DNA of 64,000 nt from Papaver somniferum. Its lineage: Eukaryota > Streptophyta > Magnoliopsida > Ranunculales > Papaveraceae. Both the position numbers and the translations under genes were made by a program. The DNA lies in NCBI RefSeq assembly GCF_003573695.1, contig NC_039363.1, forward strand, positions 149,080,826 through 149,144,825, read 5' to 3'. The notes below the pieces were generated by a model. It did not search any database and had not been told where the DNA came from. It saw only the letters and a program-made list of their open reading frames with translations. Shown in pieces: positions 47,365 through 59,945 of this stretch (position 1 is its first letter; each line of letters starts with the position of its first letter).

Positions 47365-47844
47365 TCTTGAAAAAACACAAAATAACCCAAAGTATGAGTA
47401 CGTGATTCAAAAGGTTTGGTATTTAAATGCTTTCTTAAGGAAGGAAACTTTTAGGGTTTCTAAAATTAATTCGTGACAGTAACACGGGTACCCGTACGAA
47501 CACAACTTGACCCAGAAACAAACACACACAAAAGGTCGTACATTTACTTCGCGACAGAATTTTTGCTACGTGAATATTTTCACCAAATTTTGGCTCAATA
47601 AATTTCACATCTCCATATTCAAAGAACAAGAGTCACAGGAAACTTAGTTGCAACAAAAGCTTCTTCGAAATAAAGGCGAAAAGAAAACAAAACGAAGAAC
47701 ATCTTCAGACACAGCCAATACTTAAGCAAAGTTGTCCGTGGATAATAGTTTAGCTATGGACGATCAGAAAACAGCTCAACTAAACAGGAAGCAATTTTTC
47801 CAAAAGTATACCTGATTATTAACACAACTTACTCAACTGGATTT
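47365..47844 (-). other. D1 spacer
   Basis: No supported ORF. A palindromic ACACGGGTACCCGTACG lies near 47478, and the same in copy 2 near 61897. Confidence 0.45.
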
Positions 47845-49078
47845 TTATGAGTAAGTTCTCAACCCTTTTGAATAATTAGCACAAGGATGAGCCCTAAGCT
47901 CATTATATGAACGGTGTTCACGGTTGAGTCTCTTTTTCCTTTCAAATCTAGCAAAGGATCCTTTTTGATGTGAAAAATTATCATAAAACTTACTGTCATC
48001 AAAATATGAGAAATAGTTTGAGTTAATCTTACCAGAAGAATTTTGACAAGAGGAAGTTGACAGCCTATTGACGATTTCTTTATAACCTTCAATTATCACA
48101 TTTAGGTTATTTTTCATATCATCATTTTTGATCCCTTCTCCTGATACTTTGTCCACATCAAAAGTAACATTATCTCCCTTTTTGACAGAAGAAAAATCCT
48201 GATCTCTTCTTGGAAGATTTTTGTTAAGACGTCTGTTATGCTTTTGAGCATTTGAGGAATTTATCGAACTGACTTTCCTGTTAGAATACACAGGGTGAGT
48301 ACTGAAACCAAATGGTTTAGACATACGAATGTCAGTTACACCTTTGAGGATTAAATCTAAGGTGCGTTGAAGTCGAACAAAGGAATTGTTATTCAACCTA
48401 AAGTTTCTGTTTTGCTTAACATGCCCTTTTGAATCACAAAAGAGGCACACTTTCTGATCACAAGAGTGATTATAGAGAGAACATACTTAACATCATCGTT
48501 TGGAGATTTCTTTCTTCCATGTGATGTGGAACATCCTTGATTAGAGGAGGATATGAGCACATCTTTTCCAATAGGAATGGATTCTGATTTTACTCCTGGA
48601 ACTGGAACTCTTTCAGTTATGACAGAAGCAGGTGGTATAGTAGACTTTTTGGAACATCCTTGAATCAAGAGTTTACTCAAGAGATGTTCAATTTCCAAAG
48701 CATCCTTTTTGAGGCTCGCCACGAGTAAGATACGTGAAGACTGAACTTCAGCATTTTCTTTGCAAAGAGTTTTTTCTTTAGAGTCACAATCTCTTACTAT
48801 ACCGAGAATAACAGTGACATTGTTTTTAAACCGATTAATTCTATCAACTTGAATTCTAACTAGATTTAGAATCAGTTTACTCTCTTCAGCTGCTTCCCCT
48901 TCATCAAAGGAGTCAGACTCTTTTGCATGGTAATCGGGATAACACATGTCAGTGTCTGTCTATTTCGTTAGAACACTAGGTTTGTCTATATTTGATATTG
49001 ACAAATCTTTCTCTTTAATAGAATTATAGAAACATAAGTTTTGTTTTTGGTGACATCAGAGATAATATTGCCGTCCAT
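47845..49078 (-). pseudogene. D1 gag-like protein, copy 1, broken
   Basis: The reading starts MDGNIISDVTKN at 49078, 49 bp after the primer site. A frameshift follows within about 20 codons, and a TAG lies just upstream of the TDMCYPDYHAKES block. A 2-bp insertion near 48473 splits the rest. Copy 2 (62259-63490) lacks the TAG and the insertion. Features are an acidic N-terminus, a long helical part (LILNLVRIQVDRINRF, ALEIEHLLSKLL), a knuckle C-LF-C-DSKG-H-VKQN-R whose last Cys is Arg, and a basic Ser/Asn-rich tail. There is no UBN2 domain. Confidence 0.7.
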
Positions 49079-49126
49079 GAGTCAGATCGCTACAAACACA
49101 GACTTACGAGGTCTTAAACGTATTTG

Positions 49127-49141
49127 CCTGCTCTGACACCA
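49127..49141 (-). other. D1 primer binding site
   Basis: TGGTGTCAGAGCAGG on the minus strand, 2 bp after the LTR end; tRNA-Met type with one change (A to G). Confidence 0.85.
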
Positions 49142-49143
49142 AT

Positions 49144-50818
49144 TTAAAAAGCGGGGGTCTAACAACCTCACCCAATATTTCGCTTATCAATCTATATGGA
49201 CTAAATCCAATATAATTTTAAGAGAATCAACTAGACAGTCAGACTCAATCTTAATAAAAAGTATATCAAAGAGTTAGATCTCAATTTCTCGATTCAATCC
49301 ACACTCAAACAAATAGGAATTTGCGAGCCTGATTGAATGCAAGAGAAATAACTTGAACGGTACCAAAGACCAATATTCAAGGATCAATCAACAACCAAAG
49401 GTTGGATTTACCAATTGATTGATTCAACGCACAACCTGTGATATTTCAATTATATAACAAAATATTATGCAGAAAAGAAATAACACAGACACCAGAAGTT
49501 TTGTTAACGAGAAAACCGCAAATGCAAAAAAAACTCGGGACCTAGTCCAGATTGAACACCACGCTGTATTAAGCCGCTACAACCACTATCCTGGTACAAA
49601 CTAACTTCGGTCTGGACTGTAGTTGAACCCCCAATCAATCTTACATTGATTCAAGGCATAGTTGCATTCCTTATGTCCCTGATCCTAGCATGATACTACA
49701 TATTTTATTCCCTTAGCTGATCTCACGCACAACTAAGAGTTGCTACGACCCAAAGTTGAAGACTTGATAAAAAATATGTCTCACACAGAAAAGTCTATAG
49801 GAATAGATAAATCTGTCTCCCACAGAAATACCTACGAGTTTTGTTTCGTCTTTTAATAAATCAAGGTGAACAGAAACCAAGTGAAATACCGGATTTATAT
49901 TCCCGAAGAACAGCCTAGAAATATTAATCACCTCACAATAATCTTAATCGATTAACAAAAGAAGATATTGTGGAATCATAAACGATGAGACGAAGGTATT
50001 TGTGAATAATTTTCTATCTTACCAATCGGATATATAAATCTCAAGCCAATCTTACGATTGTACTCAATCACGATAGAAATATCAAGATCATATCACGCAA
50101 CTACAGAGAAAATATTTGGTTATGGCTTCACAATCCCAATGAAGTCTTCAAGTCGTTAACCTACAAGGTTTCTTGAAAAACCTAAGGTTAAAGGAGAATC
50201 GACTCTAGTTTATGCAACTCGTATCACACAAGAGGTGTGGAGATTAGGTTTCCCAGTTGCTAGATTTCTCCTTTATATAGTCTCCAAATCAGGGTTTGCA
50301 ATCTAAATTACCTTGGTAACAAAGCATTCAATATTCACCGTTAGATGAAAACCTGATTAGATTCAAGATAATATCTTTCAACTGTTAGATCGAACTTAGC
50401 TTGTTATACACAAATTAAATGTAACTTCGTTTAGGTTTGGATAATCATACCTAAACGTTTATTATCCAATAGTTAACCAATGGTTCACTATTGGACTTAG
50501 TTTAGGTCTGAATCATACCTAAACGTGTACACTTAGTTGGTTCAACAATAGTTAACCAATGGTTAGCCATATTAAGCACTTTCCTATCAACCTTATTCAT
50601 CTTCACCATAACTAGTTCAAATGACTCAAATGAACTAGTTAGAGAGTTGTTCAATTGCTTAGATCTTATAGAAGTATACAAGATACAATTAAAGCAAAAT
50701 CGGTTTTGATTCACTCGAATCGGTTCATGAACATTATAGCCACGGTTTGCAAAGATTTCATTTCTTATTATATAAATGTTTTAGTTCATGAACAAATCGA
50801 TTTTAGAAAGTAACCTAC
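49144..50818 (-). mobile_element. D1 5' LTR, distal part
   Basis: It is collinear with 2087-3691 of the 3' LTR. Its 3' terminus reads GCTTTTTAA instead of GCTTTTTCA. A TATA box is at 50272-50279. Near 50460-50520 a short tandem copy of the CCTAAACGTGTAC/AGTTAACC block is present. It is cut at 50818 by an Athila-like LTR. Confidence 0.88.
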
Positions 50819-52398
50819 TGATTAGATATTTTTCGTGGTTGTAGTAGTGAAGGTTCAAACTCTCGGATTTGTGAAGGATAATTTTTTTTAGACTTAATAA
50901 AAATAAATAAATAATTTTATATGCACAATATTAACAAAATATGGGAGAGAATTTTTACCGGGGATCAGGATTCCACCATTCACCAAAATTTATGTGATTC
51001 AATAACAATTCTTATCATGCAATTCTAGATGATATAACTCCAATCAAAGGAAATTGTGATTCTAATCATTGCCTAAATTAGATTTTGAAAACATCCACTG
51101 TTAATTGCGAGCATGAAGTATCAAAAGCAATTTACTAAGCATACTCCATCAAGAGAAAACACAATTGATTAATAAAAATCATTTACTCCATTTTTATTCG
51201 GTGCAATTAATCATAAAAGAGTTGCATAAATAAATTTAAATAAATTTTACCACATAACTTTTGGAAGAATGGCTTCCTCTGTCACCCCTGGGATTGGTTT
51301 TAGCTACTCATGATGAAAAACCTCTCAAATTGAATCATTGATACTCAAAAGTTGTTTACAATCAAGAGACAATGGAGAAAAACGATTTACAACAGTGTTT
51401 GCGACACATATAGAGCGTTCAAAAAGAACGATACAACAGAGGTGTTGTTGTTCCGAAGTCGGGGAAAGGAATTGAGTATTGTCGCAATTAAGCGACACTA
51501 ATCAACGACTGTCCCTGAGGGTATTATGTTCTTCGTGTTCTTCCTTGCACCAGCAACAAGCTTTTCTCCTGCGTGACTTTCTTTCTACTCTTCTCGGCTC
51601 CTAAACTCTCCCAAAGACTCTCCAACTCTTCTAAACTCTTTAGCCTTGTATTTATAGTGTTTTAGAAAAAAAATGTCCGACCATAACACCGTATAATCTC
51701 CCATTAATCCCGTCATTGCTCGCTGCCCATATTTAACAATAATTTCCATTTTTGGCTTCTACACACGTAAACTTTGATCCTGCACGATCTAGTTAACCTT
51801 CCCCACGCCTCCGAAGTCATCGAACTCCTCCAAAACACTCCATGCATGGCAAACACACAATCAAACTCGTGTTACAGGACACGTTGCTCTGTTTTGAGCT
51901 CGTGACTCAAACCAGGATTTCCAGCCAATTCCGATCGAATCCGATGCCCACAATGTGTTCCCTATCCCATATCACAACTTCCCACCAAATTTCAGCGATT
52001 GAATCGCACTAAAACACCTTCTTCTCGATCACAAATCTGCCAGTTTTGAATATATTTTTCCCGCCAAAAAACTGTTTTTGAATTTAAAGAGAAGATGGAT
52101 GCCCCTTAATCAGAGCTTGGGTGAGAAAAGCAATTGGGTGGAAATAGCAATTTTTGGGTGGAAATAGTAATTTTTATGGGTTCCTCCGGGACATTTCTGG
52201 GATGCTTCCGGTGCATTTCTGGGGTGCCTACGATACATTTCTCTGGGGTGTAAAACACTGGTTTTTGAGCTCATTTCGCCGCAAGGGCTTATTTCTCTAA
52301 AAATTCCTACAAAGACATAAAAGAACACAATAAATACAAAATTGAGCACTAACAATGCATACAATAGAGACATATTAGACACATAAATGCGTCTATCA
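50819..52398 (-). mobile_element. Athila-like 3' LTR, minus strand (1.58 kb)
   Basis: On the minus strand it starts TGATAGACGCATTTATGTG after a GTTTGGGGGTG tract and ends ATATCTAATCA at 50819. A TATAAATA box lies at 49-56 of the 51600 block (51649-51656). It sits in the D1 5' LTR; CCTAC (50814-50818) is the expected target-site duplication, its partner being outside the window. An ORF of 90 codons (52110-52382) within the LTR has repeated PRN/PGGT-like text and is not called. Confidence 0.8.
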
Positions 52399-53566
52399 AC
52401 ACCCCCAAACTTATTATTTGCTAGTCCTCGAGCAAATTTATTCTAGAAAGGAAAATCATTTGAACCCCTAGGTGGACCTAGTGGCGGAGTGTTGTCTCCG
52501 GAGGTTTTACCAGAGGTGTAAAAACAAAACCTTTACTACATACCCTAGCTATCTACGCAAAACCTTGGAAAGCACTAAAGAATCTCCTTGGTTGGCATAC
52601 TTATTGACTACAAGAGGAAGTACCCTGATGCGAAATTCCAATTGATGTACACGAGTTTGCACTCAAGCATACTAAAATTCATATATAAGTGACAGAGCTC
52701 TACTCAGATAGTTGCACTATGGACATCATATTCGGAGTCAAACTAATCACATGGAAAGATTAAGAGATGGATATAGAAAAACATAGATGGTTTTGATGTT
52801 TACTAACTGAACGGCGTTTCCCATATCTGTCTGAAGGCCTCCGCCAAATGAACCTATCCTAATGGATTGAGATACTAGTCTGACTAATATCAACACACTG
52901 GCATATACAAGGGTACTAGTGGTCGATAACCTAACTCTAGGTCAACACAACTGGCATATACAAGGGTACCAGTGGTCGACTTTATTGAATTTTCCTTTTG
53001 GTCGAATGGTCTGGTCTCAATTTTTTTTTTTTTTTTGTAACTCAATCACTCTAATTCATCCTAGCATTGGTAACAACTTGAATCGTGGGCCCCACCTGTC
53101 ACTTAGAGAAACATGGTTTAAAAACAAAATAAAATAAAAATAGAAGTGAAAAGGACTCAACGAGATATGGTGAAACTATCATGTTATTTCTAACACCTGA
53201 GCTCTGTGCTTTTATGAATAGACTCTTTATATGTTTCCATCTATTCAGATTGGTTCCTCAACTCCTACAACCAAAATGCTTCCATCCACTTAGATTGGTT
53301 AGTGCCATCCTAAATACGCATAAATTTCTAGGCTCTGGAGTTTATTTATTCATACTGCAACTAAAAAGTTTCTCCCATACCCCCAAACTTAAATCTAACA
53401 TTGTCCTCAATGTTCTAAAGATGAAATTAAAAGCATGAACAAGGAGAAACTGTTACCATTTGAAGCAAAAGAGATAAGGAAAGATATTACCGTGTTGTAT
53501 GAGATTGGGTTACCTCCAAAGAAGTGCTAAGTTTAAAGTCTTCAGCCAGACATCGGAAGGAATTAG
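52399..53566 (-). mobile_element. Athila-like 3' internal region
   Basis: It holds the polypurine tract AAGTTTGGGGG next to the LTR and CTCCGGAGACAACACTCCGCC near 52475. A T-run of at least 15 bases lies at about 53021-53036, and a direct repeat of GGCATATACAAGGGTACTAG at 52901 and, slightly changed, 52951. No ORF is supported. Confidence 0.65.
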
Positions 53567-54844
53567 TCACCTCATAGAATCAAAAAGTAACAGCCGAAAT
53601 AACTGTGGGTTATCGAAACCAAATAGAGCTATCACAAGTAAAAGGAATCTGCAACAAGCCAAGAAAATGAACATGTACTTCATACACTTATCTAGTTTCC
53701 TGATTAAGATACCTATGTCCCATTGTGGTTCAGGTTCAATGAAAGGATCTTGATAGAATATTTTCATTAGATGCACTTCCTCATAGCTAAGATCCAACAG
53801 TTCAGGTTTAAAAGTCTGGAAAAACTCAATTAAAAATAATAACAACCTGAATAACTGGGGATCCTTAAAGTCAATCAGATTTGACTTACACAGCTGACCA
53901 CAAAGAGAGTGGTGGTCTTCCTTAAACAGATGTGTCGACCCTAATCTCCTAAAGTAATTAGGTTTAGTCTCAAAACTTAATAATTGACACATCTGAAATT
54001 TATATGTTCCCACAATTGGTAGAAAAGTTTTTGGTGGGAAAACAAAGTCAATCTTGGTATTATTGCCTGGTCTAACCTCATCAACCAGAGGATGGGTTTC
54101 TAACAGTTGAGACTCGTGTTGAATATTATTTAGTTCGGGAAAACGAGTACGAAGATAGTCTTGTAAGATGGTTGAGGCATTGATGTCAAGTCCCACGTGA
54201 GGGATTTTTGTAAGAGTTAAAGAACATGGAGAATGATAATCACCCCCAAACTTAGAGTTTTCGGCGTCTCTAGGTAGACTGGTCATAATCTCCCTAATTT
54301 CTAGGTCATCAGATTCCTGAAAGTGGGCGATTGATTTTTCTAAGTCAGGTTCATCCCCGCTAATATATACGAGTTCATATAAGACTATTGTTTCTAAATC
54401 GTTTGACTCGAAAACAGTACTCTCAAGATAAACTGGTTCCTCTAAACCATCATCGGTTTCGTAATCATCGTCTAAAACGGGGGTATTTCTAGTCAAATCC
54501 TCGTCCTTTTGAATAGGTAAATAATTATTAAAATTATTTGGATTTGAACTAGAAATATCATTATAATCATCATCACCATCCTCCTCCTCATCATCATCAC
54601 AATATAATTTTTGATATTCACGAATTCTCAAGCTTTGTTCCCAACTACATGGTCTATGTTTATAATATTTCTCATAGATCGTTAGAGGTGATTCCTCAAT
54701 AAAAGTTGGAGTATCCATATATCGCTGCCCACGCATATATTCACCAAGAGTCATTTCCGAAGACGTCTCTTGATAACGAGAATTTCTAGACATATATTCT
54801 CGTAACGTCATCTCAGGTGGCGTCTCCTGAAAAGGATTCATCAC
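53567..54844 (-). CDS. Athila-type accessory ORF, 425 aa, intact
   Basis: An intact ORF begins MMNPFQETPPEMTLREYMS. A repeated ETPPEMTLREYM / ETSSEMTLGEYM unit occupies residues 7-34. Next come SPLTIYEKYYKHRPCSWEQS and a very acidic stretch (DDDEEEDGDDDYND, about 87-100). A central domain has YKFQMCQLLSFETKPNYFRR, LFKEDHHSLCGQLCKSN and the FKPELLDLSYEEVHLMK helix. A hydrophobic C-terminal helix (YMFIFLACCRFLLLVIALFG) looks membrane-spanning. Proteins of this kind accompany plant Athila-like Gypsy elements; a capsid, protease or reverse transcriptase part is absent. An env-like role is possible but unproven. It is the longest intact ORF in the window. Confidence 0.65.
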   Translation of the reverse strand: MMNPFQETPPEMTLREYMSRNSRYQETSSEMTLGEYMRGQRYMDTPTFIEESPLTIYEKYYKHRPCSWEQSLRIREYQKLYCDDDEEEDGDDDYNDISSSNPNNFNNYLPIQKDEDLTRNTPVLDDDYETDDGLEEPVYLESTVFESNDLETIVLYELVYISGDEPDLEKSIAHFQESDDLEIREIMTSLPRDAENSKFGGDYHSPCSLTLTKIPHVGLDINASTILQDYLRTRFPELNNIQHESQLLETHPLVDEVRPGNNTKIDFVFPPKTFLPIVGTYKFQMCQLLSFETKPNYFRRLGSTHLFKEDHHSLCGQLCKSNLIDFKDPQLFRLLLFLIEFFQTFKPELLDLSYEEVHLMKIFYQDPFIEPEPQWDIGILIRKLDKCMKYMFIFLACCRFLLLVIALFGFDNPQLFRLLLFDSMR

Positions 54845-55174
54845 CGAGGAAACACAAACTACAGAGGAATTCTACACAATCACAAACAAGGCTGACTCGA
54901 CCAAATCAAACCTATAAATTCTAGCAAACAAAAAGCATGATGGTTCCACTTAGATTGTTTCTAGACCAGCTTCTATCTTTCGAAAGAATTCGTTGCAATT
55001 TGAGCAAACCCCTCTGGGATCAATGCGAGTCAAAGTAATTTGAATAGAGACGAGGGAAGCTTAGTAGAGCTTTGATACCCAAGGCCTCACCGCATTAGAA
55101 GGCGGCGCAGTCACGCATTCAACTCACAGAAACCATCATGAACTTTGAAGTGTGGTTAAAGAGCAACCAATATT
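54845..55174 (-). mobile_element. Athila-like sequence upstream of the ORF
   Basis: Untranslated sequence on the minus strand (TTTGGTCGAGTCAGCCTTG near 54890, GCGCCGCCTTCTAATGCGG near 55095). It is cut at 55174 by the duplication junction, so the 5' LTR and primer site are missing here. Confidence 0.6.
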
Positions 55175-55507
55175 TTTCAGAAATATCAGTTAACTCACTG
55201 AGTTCTCTTTTCAGTTCACGCAGAGTGTTCTTTGTTAGAGAAAATATTTGTTCATAGTGAGAGATATCTCTAATAGAAGAAATAATTCGAGATTTTAAAT
55301 CATTTTTTTCCCGATTAAATCTTTCACCATAGCCCTAAAGTTATTATCGGAATGACAAACAGACAATAGCCAGTTAGAGGAAGAACCTGGATCATCAGCC
55401 GTGTTCTTCGCCTTCCTTTTCCTTGAGGAATAAATTCCTTCACACAGATAAACATTAACTGCTTCTATAGCATCTCTTTTTGTGGAACCTCTAGTTATAG
55501 GGGCCAT
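55175..55507 (-). pseudogene. E1 second ORF, copy 2, truncated
   Basis: It begins MAPITRGSTKRDAIEA at 55507. A one-base deletion near 55306 (TTTTTTC against TTGTTTTC in copy 1) shifts the frame after LIGKK, and the duplication breakpoint at 55175 removes the last third. Confidence 0.8.
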
Positions 55508-55757
55508 GAGATTGTATCTTTATAAAAGAAGGTAAAGAACAGCAATGTTCACAAGTAAACATAAATAGACTCCAGGATAGTAAAACCCTAAAGGACCTTG
55601 AAAAAGTCTCCACGGTTCATGATCCATTATTAATAAAATATTTATTTGCTCAATATGGAACAGAGAAATCAACAAAATATTTACAAGACTTGAACCAACC
55701 TTGAAGTAATCCTTATTTTTCAAGTCCAAAAATAAGGATACGATACATTACTATGGT
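55508..55757 (-). other. Spacer, copy 2 of 41077-41326
   Basis: Same content as in copy 1; nothing further seen. Confidence 0.5.
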
Positions 55758-57326
55758 TTAGATAGTAATAGAGTGAACAAAATGTTCACATTTTGTGTCA
55801 CAGGGTGACATTTCAAGATTTGTTGAGTAAACGGACTTACCTCGTTTAGCTCTGATTCTTTTGGATTTATTCTTGTACCTAGGCGTCTCTGAATTTTTCT
55901 CCAGAGTCAAATTCAACTTTTGCATGTCATTTTGAAGTTTGGTAATTCTTTTACAGTTTCTCTTGAACCTCCAACACTTACTTTGGACATGACTTGTATT
56001 TCCACAAAAAGAGCAGAGCAGAGAAGGCTTGCTTTGTGAAGATGACTCATGATTATCACAACGCTCAAGATCTTTTATTCCAGAACCGGTTGAGTTTGTT
56101 GTGCATACAGTCTTAGTTTTGAACCCTAAACCCTGTGTGTTTCCAAAATCCTTTTGACCAAATAACATTGCTGAAATTTTGTCTGAGCTTCCTGACAACC
56201 CTTGCAGATCACACTTGAGAGAATTGATCTATTTTTCTTTCAGAAATAGAGTTCTGGTGAATCCATCATTCAGACAATCTCAAGAGTGTTTACCTGCAGT
56301 GATGATTCAAGTTTATTCAACAATTCTTTCAGTTGAATATTTTCCTGATGAATTTCTTCATATTTATTCAGAAATTCTAGGATATCAGTATCCGACTCGC
56401 ATTCACTGGAATTTGAGTTACATGGAGCTTCTGCCGAGAAGGCTGAACTTCCCACACTCACTTCAACAGTATATAAGGTGTTGGATATTTTTCTTGACTT
56501 GAATCATCAGAAGCAATAGAGAGAGAGAAGATGATCTCTCGGATCTTTTGCTTTTCTTTACCATGTTCTTGATCTTTTGTGTAATCAGTGATCTATTTAA
56601 ATCAGCGTGATTAGAATAACATCGATCATCCCATGACAAGCTAGAAGTTTTACTTTCAATGGTCACAACATTGAACGCAGAGGTTCTGACTGTATTATGA
56701 TCAAGATCAAGTAATTTAATCTTTCCCACAAGAGTACTTCTGGAAAGAGTATCAAGGTTATTTCCCTCAACGATGGCATGCTTCTTAGAATCGTATCTAG
56801 ATGGCAGCGATCTGATAATTTTCATCACAATGTCCTTTTTAGGAATAGTCTTACCCAATGAAAAAGATGCGTTAACAATTTCAGAAACTTTGTGATTAAA
56901 ATCATCAAATGAATCTTCACCTGCCATACGAGGGTTTTCCCAATCGGAATTAAGGTTTTGAAGACTAACTTCCTTTTCACTGGTATTTCCTTCAAATACG
57001 ATTTCTAAGATATCCCAAGCATCTTTATACCGAGTGCACGTAGTCACATGGTGATGAAGATCTGGGGTAATGGCATGTATGATGGAATTCAAACCGTCGG
57101 AGTTTTGCTTTGCAGCAAGTATCTCAGCAGCGTCATATGCACCAATATCCTTAGGAACAGTCGCATTCCCTAATGCCACAACGGGAGCATCATAGCCATT
57201 AACTACATATACCCATGATTGAAAATCACGCCCTTGAAGAAAGGCACACATAACAATTTTCCACCACAAGTAATTTGATCCATCGAAGACTGGTGGTACG
57301 TTTATAGAGATAGCACGTCTGTCCAT
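55758..57326 (-). pseudogene. gag: E1 gag (UBN2), copy 2, broken
   Basis: It begins MDRRAISINVPPVFDGSNY. It has the same UBN2 domain, frameshift, TAG and GNTQGLGFKTK block as copy 1. The knuckle reads C-SF-C-GNTS-H-VQSK-C, where Gly in place of Glu is closer to the family consensus. A small deletion after the EIV residues near 56275 ends the middle part early. About a dozen residue differences separate the two UBN2 regions. It cannot be translated through without recoding. Confidence 0.85.
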
Positions 57327-57389
57327 ATCAGATCGCTACGAACACAGACTTGTAAGGTCTTTAATGTGTTTGTCTACTCTGATACCAAT

Positions 57390-59858
57390 TGAATATGCGG
57401 GGGTATAACAACCACACCCAACAATTTGTTTGGAAATCTGAGAGAACTTACTCCAATACACTTTATAGAGAATCAACTAGACAGTCAGACTCAATCTAGA
57501 TTAAAGTATATCAAAGAGTTTAATATCTCTGTTTCACAATGTAATCAACAAATCAAATAGATAGAAATCCGTGAACCTGATTATTATGTGAAACAACTTG
57601 AACGGCACCAAAGACCAATGTTCAACTACCAATCAATGTAAATCAACAACCAAAGATTGGATATTCTAATTGATTGACCTAAACGCACATCCAGTGATAT
57701 TTCAATTATATAACAAAATATAATGCGGAAAAGAAATAACACAGACACCAGAATTTTGTTAACGAGGAAACCGCAAATGCGGAAAAACCCGGGACCTAGT
57801 CTAGTTTGAAAACCACATTGTATTAAGATGCTACAGACTCTAGCCTAATACCAGTTAACTTCGGACTGGACTGTAGTTGAACCCTAATCAATCTCATACT
57901 GATTCAAGGTACAATTGCGCTCCTTACATCTCTGATCCCAGCAGGATACTACGCACTTGATTCCCTTAGATGATCTCACCCACAACTAAGAGTTGGTACG
58001 ACCCAAAGTCGAAGACTTGATAGACAAATCTGTCTCACACAGAAAAGTCTATAGGATTGAATAAATTTGTCTCCCACAGAAGTACCCAAGATTTTTTGTT
58101 CCGTATTTTGATAAATCAAGGTGAACAGGAACCAATTGATAAACCAGACTTATATTCCCGGAGAGCACCCTAGTATTATCAATCACCTCACAATAATCTT
58201 AATCGACTAGCGAAACAAGATATTGTGGAATCACAAACGATGAGACGAAGTTGTTTGTGATTACTTTTCTATATTGCCTATCGGAGATATAAATCTCGAG
58301 CCAATTATTTCAATTGCACTCAAAACGATAGAAACAACAAGATCAGATCATGCAACTACAAAGATAATAGTTGGGTCTGGCTTCACAATCCCAATGAAGT
58401 CTTCAAGTCGTTAACCTATAGGGTCTCGAGAAGAAACCTAAGGTTAAAGGAGAATCGACTCTAGTTATGCAACTAGTAACACACAGGAGGTGTTGGGATT
58501 AGGTTTCCCAGTTGCTAGAGTTCTCCTTTATATAGTTTTCAAATAAGAGTTTGAAATCTAAGTTACCTTGGTAACAAAGCATTCAATATTTAACGTTAGA
58601 TGAAAACCTGATTTAACCAAGCTAATATATTTCAACCCTTAGATTGTTACACACAAATAAAATGTACCGTCATTTAGGTTTATGTAACCGTACCTAAACG
58701 TGTACACCATGTTGGTTCACAAATAGTTAACCGAGGTTAGCCATATGATTACTCTAATATCAACCTTATTAATCTTAACCATAAATAGTTCAAATGACTC
58801 AAATGAAACTAGTTAAAGAGTTTTTCAATTGCTATATTCTCATAGAATTATACAAGAACACAATTGAAGCAAAATCGGTTTGATTCACTCAAATCAGTAC
58901 ATGAACATTATAGCCACGGTTTGCAAAGATTGCATTCCTTAATATATATGTTTAGGTTCACGTACAACCGATTTTAGAAAGTAACACACTTAAGTATGCG
59001 TTCGGATATGCGTACTTAAGTAACCAGATTTGACTTTGGTTTGGTTTTCAAACTCACCAGAAATTCACGGACGTGAACTTTCCGCCAGTATGCATACGGG
59101 TACGCGTACTTAGGTAACCGGATGAGTTTGTTTTGGTTTTCAAACTCAGCAAAAGTTCACGACTTACCCAGTCTCCTATAACCATTTTGTATACACACAA
59201 GTATGCATACTTTAGGTTCCCGATTTTGGATTTATACACTAATGTGCGAACACATTATTCTTATATTCAAAGATGGTTACAAGATTCTAAACTCTTTATT
59301 TCAATTATTGAAACATTCTTCTATAATGATAATAGTCGTTTTCACACACTATTAGCATCAAAGCAATTTTCAAGACACTGAAATATTCCAAGCCTACATC
59401 AAATGATTATATCACACAAACCATGTAAGATGTTACTCGGCAATTTTCTCATGATATAAGATGAACTTGGTCGAAGCGAAAGCTTACCAACACATATTTC
59501 GATAAATATGCAAGTGAGATATACTCAGCTCGAAATCTCAAATGTGTATAGAGAAAACTATATCGTAACACGACTTATGTCTCAATATAGGAGATAGTAG
59601 AAATTGACTTTCCAAGTGATAGATGAGTTCAATTCTCCACATACCTTTTGTCGAAGAAGTTCCACAAGCTCCCCTTAGTAGTTCTTCTTCTTCAAATGAT
59701 GAACGCCGTGAAAACTAAGCTCAACTACACTATTTATGTCCTGGTCCGAGACATCTATAAATAGGATATAAACCAAGACTTATAGTTTGTATCACTAACA
59801 TTGACAAACATGCTTGAGATAGCAACGCATGCGAGTTCGACCGATCAATGCTCTAACA
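57390..59858 (-). mobile_element. E1 5' LTR, copy 2
   Basis: It matches 42961-45440. Its start is TGTTAGAGCATTGATCGG (GAG rather than the GGG of copy 1) and its end ACCCCCGCATATTCA. The TATA box is at 58527-58534. The primer site next to it reads TGGTATCAGAGTAGA, one base changed. Confidence 0.92.
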
Positions 59859-59945
59859 ATCAAGACTTATAGTTTTGGCAATTAAACTTGACAAACAAGC
59901 TTGAGATAGCAACGCTTGCGAGTTCGACTGAGAAATGCTCTAACA
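59859..59945 (-). mobile_element. D1 3' LTR, first 87 bp, copy 2
   Basis: The same 87-bp stub as at 45441-45527, with the same ATCAA at the E1 border. This is proof that E1 was already in D1 when the segment was duplicated. Confidence 0.9.

Larger units (their letters stand above)
40745..55174. repeat. Tandem duplication unit, copy 1 (14.43 kb)
   Basis: The unit starts inside the E1 second ORF (TTCAGAAATATCAGTTAACT) and runs to the junction at 55174/55175. It includes E1 gag, E1 5' LTR, the E1/D1 junction, D1 and the Athila-like 3' end. The right end is inferred from where copy 2 begins. Confidence 0.75.

Noticed and set aside
56179..56502. 107-codon plus-strand ORF
   Set aside because: It is a shadow of the E1 gag on the other strand.
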